Positions 1-6,402 of a stretch of 9,075 nt of DNA are shown in pieces. The position numbers and the translations under genes are program-made. Within the stretch, counting starts at the first letter, position 1. Each line of letters opens with the position of its first letter. Under the pieces are notes generated by a model. It searched no databases. It saw nothing but the letters and a program-made list of their open reading frames with translations, and was not told the DNA's origin. The DNA comes from Tessaracoccus flavescens (GTDB lineage Bacteria > Actinomycetota > Actinomycetes > Propionibacteriales > Propionibacteriaceae), in assembly GCA_020741375.1 (NCBI GenBank), contig DYZF01000213.1:1-9075 (forward strand), given 5' to 3'.

Positions 1-1
1 C

Positions 2-820
2 ATGGTGGGCCGTCCGCTGGACAACCTGTACCCAGAGCACGTGTCCACCATCGGTGAAGAGATCCTCCGCGTTGAGGACTGGACCGTCATGCACCCGACG
101 ACGCCCGGCCGCAAGGTAGCCGACAGCGCCAGCTTCGACGTGCGCGCCGGTGAGATCGTCGGCATCGCGGGCCTCATGGGCGCCGGACGCACCGAGCTCG
201 CGATGAGCGTGTTCGGCCAGTCCTACGGCCGCAAGGTCAGCGGCAAGCTGTTCATGCACGGCAAGGAGATCAACCTCCCCACCGTCGACGACGCCATCAA
301 CGCCGGCCTCGCCTACGCCACGGAGGATCGCAAGCGCTACGGCTTGAACCTCATCGATGACATCCGCCGCAACATCTCGGCCGCGTCGCTGAAGAAGATC
401 TCCAGCGGGCCGTCGGTGGTGAACTCGCACGAAGAGATCAAGCACGCGGAGATCTACCGCAAGCAGATGAACATCCGCACGCCCAACGTGATGAAGGTCG
501 TCGGCCAGCTCTCTGGCGGCAACCAGCAGAAGGTCGTGCTCTCCAAGTGGATGATGACCGAGCCTGAGGTGCTGATCCTCGACGAGCCCACCCGCGGCAT
601 TGACGTCGGCGCCAAGTATGAGATCTACACCATCATCCAGTCGCTCGCTGACGCCGGCAAGGCCGTCGTCGTGATCTCCTCGGAGCTCCCCGAGCTCCTC
701 GGTATCTGCGATCGCATCTTCACCCTGGCCTTCGGCCGCATCACCGGGCAGATGCCCGCGGCGGAGGCCACCCAAGAGAAGCTCATGAAGCTCATGACCC
801 AAGAGAGGGAGGTGGCATGA
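2..820 (+). CDS. mmsA: Multiple-monosaccharide ABC transporter ATP-binding protein, C-terminal half (partial at window start)
   Basis: The 5' end lies outside the window; about 272 residues are visible of a protein that in this family (MmsA/GguA/XylG/RbsA) is usually around 500 residues with two fused ABC domains. What remains is the second ABC domain. Its P-loop is the degenerate GLMGAGRT (visible residues 57-64, Arg in place of the usual Lys). The signature LSGGNQQK is at 170-177 and Walker B LILDEP ends near 196. The switch-histidine position reads VISSELPE, without His. All of these are normal for domain 2 of sugar-type CUT2 ATPases. The protein would sit on the cytoplasmic face and power uptake of monosaccharides. 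Its stop codon overlaps the start of the permease gene, so the two are co-transcribed and probably translationally coupled. The choice of MmsA over XylG/RbsA rests on resemblance of both proteins to the MmsAB/GguAB pair as I remember it; the actual sugar is not readable from sequence. Confidence 0.9.
   Translation: MVGRPLDNLYPEHVSTIGEEILRVEDWTVMHPTTPGRKVADSASFDVRAGEIVGIAGLMGAGRTELAMSVFGQSYGRKVSGKLFMHGKEINLPTVDDAINAGLAYATEDRKRYGLNLIDDIRRNISAASLKKISSGPSVVNSHEEIKHAEIYRKQMNIRTPNVMKVVGQLSGGNQQKVVLSKWMMTEPEVLILDEPTRGIDVGAKYEIYTIIQSLADAGKAVVVISSELPELLGICDRIFTLAFGRITGQMPAAEATQEKLMKLMTQEREVA
808..813 (+). promoter_or_regulatory. Shine-Dalgarno site of the sugar permease
   Basis: GGAGGT, a perfect anti-16S match, lies inside the last codons of the ATPase gene. 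Its 6-nt spacing to the ATG at 820 decides the start in favour of 820 over the ATG at 817. Confidence 0.7.
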
Positions 821-1995
821 TGTCCGCGCTACGCGACATGTTCACCAAGAACCTGCGCCAATCCGGCATCGTGATCGCCTTTGTGGCCATCGTCGTCCTG
901 TTCACGATCCTCACCGGCGGCACACTGCTCGATCCGCAGAACGTCACCAACATCGTTCTGCAGTACTCCTACATCCTGATCCTCGCGATCGGCATGTTGT
1001 TCGTCATCGTCGTCGGCCATATCGACCTGTCGGTCGGCTCGATCATCGCTGTGGTGGGCGCGGTCGCGGCCACGATGGTGATCAAGATGCAGCAGCCGTG
1101 GTGGATAGCTGTCATCGTCGGCCTTCTCGTCGGCATCGCCATCGGCGCCTGGCACGGCTTCTGGGTTGCCTACGTGGGCATCCCCGGCTTCATCGTGACC
1201 CTCTCGGGCATGTTGCTGTTCCGTGGCGTGACGTTCCTGATCCTGGGCTCCATCTCCCTGTCGCCGATGAGCCCCGAGTACCAGCAGATCGCCGTCGGCT
1301 TCCTCAACGGATTGTTAGGCGGAGCCGGCTTCGACGTCTTCACACTGCTGATCGGCGTGTTCGCCGTCGCCGCTTTCGCGTTCTCGCAGTGGCGCACCCG
1401 TCGCGCTCGCATCAGCTACGAGCAGGACGTCGAATCGATGGGTCTGTTCATCGCCAAGATCGTCGCGGTCGCCGTCGTGGTCATGTACTTCGCGTGGAAG
1501 CTCTCGGTCAACCGTGGCTTCCCGATCGTGCTGATCATCCTCGCGGTGCTCGTGCTGACCTACTCGTTCGTGTCGAAGTCGACCATCTACGGTCGCCACG
1601 TCTTCGCGATCGGCGGCAACCTCAACGCCGCGCTGCTGTCCGGCGTCAAGGTGAAGAGAACCATCTTCTGGGTGTACGTCAACATGGGTCTGCTCTCCGG
1701 TATTGCCGGCGTCGTCTACTCGTCGCGCGCCAACGGCGCCCAGCCTGCCGCTGGTAACGCGCTCGAGCTCGACGCCATCGCGGCCTGCTTCATCGGTGGC
1801 GCAGCCGTCACCGGTGGTGTGGGTACCGTCGTCGGCGCCATGGTCGGTGGTTTGGTCATGGCCGTCATGACCAACGGCATGCAGCTGATGGGTGTTCCCA
1901 CCTCCATCCAGCAGATCGTCAAGGGCCTCGTGCTGCTGCTGGCAGTCGCCTTCGACATCTGGAACAAGCGTCGGGCGGCTTCGGCCAAGGCCTGA
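820..1995 (+). CDS. mmsB: Multiple-monosaccharide ABC transporter permease
   Basis: A 391-residue integral membrane protein of the BPD_transp_2 (CUT2 sugar permease) family, full length for MmsB/GguB/XylH. Hydrophobic segments run throughout. The family motif GHIDLSVGS lies near residues 67-75, and the cytoplasmic coupling region reads GRHVFAIGGNLNAALLSGVK. The last part is rich in Gly/Ala helices and ends in a basic tail (NKRRAASAKA). A hydrophilic, Arg-rich loop sits mid-protein (around SQWRTRRARISYEQD), as in XylH-type permeases. Two adjacent ATGs are possible, at 817 (ATGA overlap) and 820 (TGATG overlap). The perfect GGAGGT at 808-813 is only 3 nt from the first but 6 nt from the second, so I prefer 820. 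It forms the membrane channel for the preceding ATPase. The sugar-binding protein gene is not in the window; in related operons it lies upstream of the ATPase. Confidence 0.9.
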   Translation: MSALRDMFTKNLRQSGIVIAFVAIVVLFTILTGGTLLDPQNVTNIVLQYSYILILAIGMLFVIVVGHIDLSVGSIIAVVGAVAATMVIKMQQPWWIAVIVGLLVGIAIGAWHGFWVAYVGIPGFIVTLSGMLLFRGVTFLILGSISLSPMSPEYQQIAVGFLNGLLGGAGFDVFTLLIGVFAVAAFAFSQWRTRRARISYEQDVESMGLFIAKIVAVAVVVMYFAWKLSVNRGFPIVLIILAVLVLTYSFVSKSTIYGRHVFAIGGNLNAALLSGVKVKRTIFWVYVNMGLLSGIAGVVYSSRANGAQPAAGNALELDAIAACFIGGAAVTGGVGTVVGAMVGGLVMAVMTNGMQLMGVPTSIQQIVKGLVLLLAVAFDIWNKRRAASAKA

Positions 1996-2000
1996 TGATT

Positions 2001-2014
2001 CGGGCTTCGGCTCG
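2001..2014 (+). other. Small C(UUCG)G hairpin after the permease stop codon
   Basis: CGGGC-TTCG-GCTCG folds into a 5-bp stem (one G-U pair) closed by the very stable cUUCGg tetraloop. It begins 5 nt after the permease stop. Eleven of its bases (GCTTCGGCTCG, 2004-2014) are repeated exactly at 2042-2052 inside the larger hairpin that follows. It is too short and lacks a U-run to be a terminator by itself. It may protect the mRNA 3' end or be a partial copy of the next hairpin. Confidence 0.5.
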
Positions 2015-2026
2015 ATCCTTCTGAAA

Positions 2027-2064
2027 ACAAGCGCCCGGTGAGCTTCGGCTCGCCGGGCGTTTGT
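2027..2064 (+). terminator. Intrinsic terminator of the sugar-transporter operon
   Basis: A 17-bp stem (2027-2043 with 2048-2064, two G-U pairs on the plus-strand RNA) is closed by a C(UUCG)G tetraloop. The core arm is CGCCCGGTGAGC against GCTCGCCGGGCG. The upstream side is flanked by ACAAG and the downstream side runs TTTGTGT, a short interrupted U-run typical of high-GC actinomycetes. It lies 32 nt after the permease stop, the right place to end the mmsAB transcript. Confidence 0.8.
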
Positions 2065-2161
2065 GTGCCCGAGGTCGCGGTGGGCGGCGCTTGGGTTCGT
2101 GCGTTCGTGGTGGCGTCGGCTGGCCGGGCGTTTGTGCATCCGTCCGTGACGTCGGCTGGCC
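2052..2161. repeat. Two interleaved short direct repeats
   Basis: GCCGGGCGTTTGTG occurs exactly at 2052-2065 (terminator right arm and tail) and again at 2123-2136. CGTCGGCTGGCC occurs exactly at 2114-2125 and 2150-2161. No ORF with coding character covers this stretch. The pattern suggests local duplication within the intergenic region. Function unknown. Confidence 0.6.
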
Positions 2162-2166
2162 TGCTG

Positions 2167-2251
2167 GGTTTGAGCAGTTCTTGCAACTCAACGCCGAGAA
2201 TCGCCACCCCGTGGCGAAATCAGCGTTTGAGTTGCAGGAACTGCTCAAACC
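2167..2251. repeat. 85-nt long palindrome with an inner hairpin
   Basis: The outer arms pair over about 28 bp: 2167-2194 with 2223-2251. There is one non-Watson-Crick position (2181/2237, a U-G pair if transcribed on the plus strand) and one bulged A (2226). The arms carry GGTTTGAGCAGTTC and its complement GAACTGCTCAAACC. Between them a second hairpin, TCGCCAC-CCC-GTGGCGA (2201-2217), has a 7-bp stem and 3-nt loop. The element sits between two convergent operons, 172 nt after the mmsB stop and 49 nt before the stop of the ABC ATPase gene on the other strand. It has no U-run of note and no obvious target-site duplication at its edges. Possibilities are a bidirectional transcription barrier, an interspersed palindromic repeat (REP- or MITE-like), or a structured RNA. 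The structure is certain, the role is not. Confidence 0.85.
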
Positions 2252-2254
2252 TCA

Positions 2255-2294
2255 GCCGGAGCGACGGCGAACCCAAGCCGCAGCGACGGCGAAC
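2255..2294. repeat. Tandem 18-bp direct repeat, 22-nt period
   Basis: GCCGGAGCGACGGCGAAC (2255-2272) is followed by GCCGCAGCGACGGCGAAC (2277-2294), 17 of 18 identical. The overlapping CGAACCCAAGC at 2268-2278 is the exact reverse complement of GCTTGGGTTCG at 2089-2099, so the repeat also pairs with sequence on the far side of the long palindrome. It ends 6 nt before the ABC ATPase stop codon. Confidence 0.7.
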
Positions 2295-2299
2295 GCCCG

Positions 2300-3367
2300 C
2301 TAGGCGACGAGAACCGGCTTGTCGTCGAAGCCCACCAAGACGTCCATCCCCTGCGTCAGCTTCTCCACCTCGCGGGCCGCGACGAACGCGACCAACTCGT
2401 CGGTGCCGTCGGCCGGCTGGAGGTACACCGTCGCATGGTTACCCAAGAACGACATCTGCCGGATCGTCGCCAACCGGCCCGGCGCGTCGCCGCACTCCGC
2501 CAGCGGCGTCACCTTGATCCGCTCCGGGCGGATCAGCGCCGTGCCGCGACCTTCGTCGATGGAACCGGGCAACGCAGGCAGCCAGGTGTCGAACACCCGC
2601 ACCTTGCCGGCTGACACGACGCCCGGCAGCGGGTTGGTGGCGCCGATGAAGCGGGCGACGAACTCGGTTTCGGGGCGCTCGTAGAGATCCCGCGGGCTGC
2701 CGATCTGCTCCAGCTTCCCGGCCTGCATGACGCCAACCCGGTCTGCCATCGCCAGCGCCTCGCCCTGATCGTGCGTGACGAACAGCGTCGTGGTGCCGAA
2801 CTCCTGCTGGATCCGACGGATCTCGTCGCGCAGCTGCTCGCGGACCTTCGCGTCGAGCGCCGACAGCGGCTCGTCGAGCAGCAGCACGTCGGGCTTCGAC
2901 GCCAACGCGCGAGCCAGCGCGACCCGCTGCTGCTGGCCACCGGACAGCTCGTTGGGCAGACGGTTGTGGTGCGTTCCCAGGCCAACCAGCTCCAGATGCT
3001 CGTCGATGATCGCCTTGCGCTTGGCCTTGTCCACCTTGCGCATCGAGAGCGCGAAATCGATGTTGCCGGCCACCGTGAGGTGCGGGAACAGCGAGTAGCT
3101 CTGGAACACCATCGCCATGTTGCGCTTGTTCGGCGGGGTGTGGCTGATGTCGCGGCCCCCGACGATCACCTGCCCCGAATCGGCCTCTTCCAAGCCGGCG
3201 AGGACCCGCAGCGCCGTCGTCTTGCCACAGCCCGAGGGGCCGAGCAGTGCGACGAGTTCGCCGGGGCGAATCTCAAGGTCGAAGTGATCCAGCGCGCGGA
3301 CGGTGCCGAAGACACGCTCCAGGCCAACGAGCTCAACGCCGACGGCGCTGCGGGCAAGGGTGGTCAT
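2300..3367 (-). CDS. ABC transporter ATP-binding protein, polyamine/iron/phosphonate class (PotA/FbpC-like)
   Basis: A complete 355-residue ATPase of the PotA/FbpC group. Motifs in order are Walker A GPSGCGKT (43-50), Q-loop Gln89 in MVFQSYSLFP, signature LSGGQ (141-145), Walker B VLLLDEP (161-167), D-loop SALD (169-172) and switch His199 in VTHDQ. All key residues are intact. Residues from about 275 on form a TOBE-type regulatory domain (ALIRPERIKV followed by strands with FLGNHATVYL). It would energise the two permeases encoded just upstream. Its ATG overlaps the stop of permease 2 by 4 nt (ATGA), with AGAGGA 7 nt upstream (plus-strand 3375-3380). It is the last gene of the operon and is followed by the structured convergent intergenic region. 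The family is sure; the substrate is not. Confidence 0.93.
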   Translation of the reverse strand: MTTLARSAVGVELVGLERVFGTVRALDHFDLEIRPGELVALLGPSGCGKTTALRVLAGLEEADSGQVIVGGRDISHTPPNKRNMAMVFQSYSLFPHLTVAGNIDFALSMRKVDKAKRKAIIDEHLELVGLGTHHNRLPNELSGGQQQRVALARALASKPDVLLLDEPLSALDAKVREQLRDEIRRIQQEFGTTTLFVTHDQGEALAMADRVGVMQAGKLEQIGSPRDLYERPETEFVARFIGATNPLPGVVSAGKVRVFDTWLPALPGSIDEGRGTALIRPERIKVTPLAECGDAPGRLATIRQMSFLGNHATVYLQPADGTDELVAFVAAREVEKLTQGMDVLVGFDDKPVLVA

Positions 3368-4182
3368 GAGCGGGTCCTCTTCTGATGCGTGCGGTTGGTG
3401 ATGTAGCTGAGGCCCACGAGCAGGGCGATGCCGAACAGCAGCGTCAGCAGCGACACCGCCGCGGCCACCTGGGGCGCGGCCTGATTGACGAGCATGACCC
3501 CGGTCTGGAGGTTCTCGCGGGCGAGCATGCGCGCGATGGTGAACTCACCCAGCACGACGGCGATGGAGATGAAGGCGGCCGACGCGACGGCGCCACGCAG
3601 GTTGGGCAGGATGACGCGCAGGATCACCGTCATCCACGAGGCGCCCATGGAGCGCGCGGCGGCGGCGAGCGTCTTGACGTCCATCGCGCCGAGCCCCGCG
3701 TCGAGCGCGCGGTAGGAGAACGGCAGCACCAGCACCACGTAGGCGAAGCACAGCCAGATCGCGCTGGTATCGAGCACCTTCGTGGCCATGAACCGGTACA
3801 CGGGCACCAAGCCGACGACCAGCACGATCGCGGGCAGCGTGAGTGGCAGCAGGCAGATGAACTCGACGACGCGACGCAGCTTCGGCAGCTTGAGCCGGAC
3901 CCAGATCATCGTGGGCACGAGGATGACGAACATGATCGCCAGCGTGAGCACGGCGATGATCAGCGAGTTCACGATGCCGGTGTAGAGCGGGCCGAGGCGC
4001 GAGGCGTCGCCGGCGCCGAACAGCTTTGTCCACGCGTCCCACGAGTACTTGCCGGTGAGCGGGAAGCGGATGGAGAACTCGAACAGCGCGTACAGCGGGT
4101 ACGCCAGGAACAGGCCGACGATCCCGAGGACGATGATGCGAAAGATCCGCTGGTTGCGGGCCTTCGCCTTGGCGCGACTCAT
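3364..4182 (-). CDS. ABC transporter permease 2 (PotC-like, BPD_transp_1)
   Basis: A 272-residue inner-membrane subunit with about six hydrophobic segments (roughly residues 13-36, 68-95, 105-128, 140-157, 198-216 and 240-260). The cytoplasmic EAA-type coupling loop is around 170-195 (TLAAAARSMGASWMTVILRVILP), which docks on the ATPase. The open frame continues upstream to 4839, but those 219 extra residues are Arg/Gly/His-rich and lie wholly inside permease 1, so they are an out-of-frame artefact. The ATG at 4182 overlaps the stop of permease 1 (ATGA), has GAGGTGG about 8 nt upstream, and starts the hydrophilic-then-hydrophobic N terminus expected (MSRAKAKARN). It pairs with permease 1 to form the channel. 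Confidence 0.92.
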   Translation of the reverse strand: MSRAKAKARNQRIFRIIVLGIVGLFLAYPLYALFEFSIRFPLTGKYSWDAWTKLFGAGDASRLGPLYTGIVNSLIIAVLTLAIMFVILVPTMIWVRLKLPKLRRVVEFICLLPLTLPAIVLVVGLVPVYRFMATKVLDTSAIWLCFAYVVLVLPFSYRALDAGLGAMDVKTLAAAARSMGASWMTVILRVILPNLRGAVASAAFISIAVVLGEFTIARMLARENLQTGVMLVNQAAPQVAAAVSLLTLLFGIALLVGLSYITNRTHQKRTRS

Positions 4183-5060
4183 GCCGTCCACCTCGCTGTG
4201 CGGCGCTGCAGCAGCGCGTAGAGGGCCATGACGACGGCGATCACGACGATCATCCCGGTGGCCAGAGCTTGGGCGTAGGAATCCATGTCGGTGTTCTGTT
4301 CGTTGCGGATGGCGCCCTCGATGGCCATGGGCACGATGATCGTCTTCTGCGCGATGAGCGCGGCGGCCGTCGCATAGGCGGAGAAGGCGTTGGCGAACAG
4401 CAGCAGGAACGAGCCGAGGAATGCGGGCGCCAGGATCGGGCCAGCGACGCGGGTCCAGTAGGTCCAGCCGGAACCGCCGAGGTTCGCCGTCGCGTCGCTC
4501 CACTCCTTGCGGAGCCCATCCACGGCCGGAAGGAACACGATGATCATCAGCGGGATCTGGAAGTAGCAGTAGACGACGATCAGGCCCGGCACGGTCTGAA
4601 GGAGATCGCCCGGGATGGTGACGCCGAACGCATCGGCCATCAACCGCGTGAAGTTGCCGTTCTTGCCCACGACGGAGATGAAGGCGAACGCCAACATGAC
4701 ACCGCCGAACTGGGCCAGCACCGAGGAGACGGCCGTATAGACCCGCCGGAGCGTGGAGTTGAGGGGCACCGTCGAGAGGGCGTAAGCCGCGACCCCGCCC
4801 ACGACCGCGCCGATGAGGGCTGAGGCGAAGCTCAGCCACCCGGTGGTGAGGAAGATGCGGACAGTAGCGGGCGTGAACAGCTTGGAGATTCCGTCCAGCG
4901 TGAACTCCCCTGCCCGGTTCCTGAACGCGCCGACGATGACGATGATCGTCGGCAAGAACAGGAACACGGCGAGGTACGCGAAGAACGGGATGGTGGCCGC
5001 TGTGTTCCGCAGATCACGTAAGGCTCGCGACTGCCTCACGCCCGCTACCGCTTGGCTCAT
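4179..5060 (-). CDS. ABC transporter permease 1 (PotB-like, BPD_transp_1)
   Basis: A 293-residue membrane subunit with an N-terminal cytoplasmic stretch of about 20 residues, then a first TM segment (around 23-44, PFFAYLAVFLFLPTIIVIVG). Further TMs lie around 75-97, 112-131, 155-178, 209-232 and 268-284. The coupling loop is near 186-210 (EWSDATANLGGSGWTYWTRV), an EAA motif with its conserved Gly. The start overlaps the lipoprotein gene's stop by one base (TGATG). No convincing Shine-Dalgarno precedes it, so translation probably depends on re-initiation after the lipoprotein gene. The stop overlaps the start of permease 2 by 4 nt. Confidence 0.92.
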   Translation of the reverse strand: MSQAVAGVRQSRALRDLRNTAATIPFFAYLAVFLFLPTIIVIVGAFRNRAGEFTLDGISKLFTPATVRIFLTTGWLSFASALIGAVVGGVAAYALSTVPLNSTLRRVYTAVSSVLAQFGGVMLAFAFISVVGKNGNFTRLMADAFGVTIPGDLLQTVPGLIVVYCYFQIPLMIIVFLPAVDGLRKEWSDATANLGGSGWTYWTRVAGPILAPAFLGSFLLLFANAFSAYATAAALIAQKTIIVPMAIEGAIRNEQNTDMDSYAQALATGMIVVIAVVMALYALLQRRTARWTA

Positions 5061-6208
5061 CAGGAGACGGTCTTGTCCCAGTTCTCCTGCAAGAACTTGG
5101 TTGCGGCGTCAGCCTCTTCGGCGGTGGGGGACAGCAGCGACTCGACGGTCGGCGCGTTGGCCTTGGCGGCGTCGGAGAACTCGTCGGCGTAGAGCACGTT
5201 CAGGACGGGGACGGCGCCACCCTCGGCCCACAGGTTCTGGGCCTCGGGCGAGTAGAGGAATTCCTGCCACAGACGAGCGGCCGCGGGGTGCGGGGCGTCG
5301 ACGTTGATGGCCTGCTTGTAGTACGAGCCGAGCGTGATGTCGTTCGGCACGAAGGTGGCCCACTCGACGCCCTGCTCGCCGAGGCGAGCGGTGTGGGAGG
5401 CGTGGTTGTAGGACCAGTCGAAGACGACGCCGTGCTCGCCGGCGTCGATCGTGCCGTTCGTGACGTCGGTCACGTTGAGGGTGCCAGCGTCGTTGAGCTT
5501 CTTGAAGTAGTCCAGGCCGGGCTGGAAGTTGCTGAAGTCGCCACCGCTCGCGGCGTTGGCCAGCAGGAAGCCGTTGAACGCGGCGCCGGCCTCGGCGGGC
5601 TTGCCGTTGACGGCGACGGAGCCGGCGAACTTGGGATCGGTGAGCTCGTCGATCGACTTGATCTCGCCGTACTTGGTCTTGTTGTAGCCAACCACCATGA
5701 CGCCGGTGTAGTCGGACACCCAGAGGCCGGTGGCCTCCTTCTGGTCTTCAGGGATGTCGTCGAACTTCTCCACCTTGTAGGGCGCGAAGTAGCTGGTGGA
5801 TTCGAGGGCGACGTTGGTGCCGACGTCGAACACGTCAGGAGCCTTGTCGGTGCCCTTGTTGGCCTCGGCGGCGGCGATCTCTTCCTTCGACGACGCGTCG
5901 GGCGACTGCTCGTTGACGGTGATCTCGGGGTACTTCTTCTTGAAAGCGTCGATGATCAGGCCGTAGTTGGCCCAGTCGTGGGGAAGGGCGATGGTGTTGA
6001 GGGCGCCTTCGGCCTTGGCCGCGGCCTCGAGGCCTTCCATGCCGCCGAAGTCGGCCAGCGAGGTGGCGGTCTTGGCGTCGACGGTGCCCGCCGCGGAGGT
6101 GTCGCCGCCGGCGGAGGAGGAGTTGGAGGGGGTTGCGTCCCCGCCGCAGGCGGTCAGGGCGAGTGCGGCCACAACACTGAGGAGGGCCGCGCTACGGAAT
6201 CCACGCAT
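5060..6208 (-). CDS. ABC transporter substrate-binding lipoprotein (family 1 / polyamine-iron-phosphonate class)
   Basis: A 382-residue secreted lipoprotein. The signal peptide has a basic start (MRGFR), a hydrophobic core (residues 7-18) and the lipobox LTAC with Cys21 as the lipid anchor. A low-complexity Ser/Gly/Ala linker follows to about residue 45. The mature domain begins with GALNTIALPHDWANYGLIIDAFKKKYPEI, the first lobe of an extracellular solute-binding fold. Later segments FDVGTNVALES and GVMVVGYNKTKYGEIKS are typical of the SBP_bac_6/SBP_bac_8 group that binds polyamines, Fe(III), thiamine or 2-aminoethylphosphonate. The frame is open to 6274, but the ATG at 6208 gives the correct signal peptide and has GAAGGA about 9 nt upstream. 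As first gene of the operon and the only specificity component it delivers the ligand to the two permeases. The ligand cannot be named from the sequence. Confidence 0.9.
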   Translation of the reverse strand: MRGFRSAALLSVVAALALTACGGDATPSNSSSAGGDTSAAGTVDAKTATSLADFGGMEGLEAAAKAEGALNTIALPHDWANYGLIIDAFKKKYPEITVNEQSPDASSKEEIAAAEANKGTDKAPDVFDVGTNVALESTSYFAPYKVEKFDDIPEDQKEATGLWVSDYTGVMVVGYNKTKYGEIKSIDELTDPKFAGSVAVNGKPAEAGAAFNGFLLANAASGGDFSNFQPGLDYFKKLNDAGTLNVTDVTNGTIDAGEHGVVFDWSYNHASHTARLGEQGVEWATFVPNDITLGSYYKQAINVDAPHPAAARLWQEFLYSPEAQNLWAEGGAVPVLNVLYADEFSDAAKANAPTVESLLSPTAEEADAATKFLQENWDKTVS

Positions 6209-6402
6209 GGTGATTAATCCTTCGATCTTTCGGGAGCCGCCAGATTGGCGATCGATCCGCACCGTAGGCACCATTCGGAAACAGACAGGGAGCCCTGCAT
6301 GAACTGTCCGTGAACGATCGGTGAGCGGTGGCGACGGTCATCGAGCCATGAAGGGTCTCGGGGTCGGTAGTGTGGCCCTAGTAATTCCGGGAGGGGTTGT
6401 AC
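6209..6402. promoter_or_regulatory. Divergent promoter region between the lipoprotein operon and the PRPP synthetase gene
   Basis: These 194 bases separate two divergent start codons, so both promoters must lie here unless transcripts start inside genes. Minus-strand candidate: TACGGT (plus-strand 6261-6266) as a -10, with only a poor -35 near 6283-6288. Plus-strand candidate: TAGTGT at 6368-6373 as a -10, with no recognisable -35. The short palindrome CAGGG-AG-CCCTG (6286-6297) overlaps the minus-strand -35 area and could be an operator half. Individual boxes are weak guesses; the divergent arrangement is sure. Confidence 0.4.

Noticed and set aside
1315..2139. A 274-residue open frame antisense to mmsB
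   Set aside because: Rich in Asp/His/Arg with no hydrophobic core or motif, and it mirrors the codon pattern of mmsB. It is an antisense artefact, as are the long plus-strand frames over the four-gene operon (for example 3385-4221 and 5288-6217).
2167..2251. CRISPR repeat or complete insertion sequence
   Set aside because: There is only one inverted unit with no regularly spaced direct copies, no transposase, and no target-site duplication at the edges.
2038..2517. Plus-strand open frame through the intergenic palindrome into the ATPase gene
   Set aside because: It crosses the terminator stem, the long palindrome and an antisense gene end, its product becomes a run of Arg/Pro/Ser, and no ribosome binding site precedes it.
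4183..4839. A 219-residue N-terminal extension of permease 2 in an open frame
   Set aside because: It lies entirely inside permease 1 in another frame, has Arg/Gly/His-rich composition without family resemblance, and the ATG at 4182 has proper spacing, a ribosome binding site and the expected N terminus.
6209..6274. Upstream extension of the lipoprotein to 6274
   Set aside because: It would put 22 mostly polar residues before the signal peptide, and the ATG at 6208 has the better ribosome binding site.
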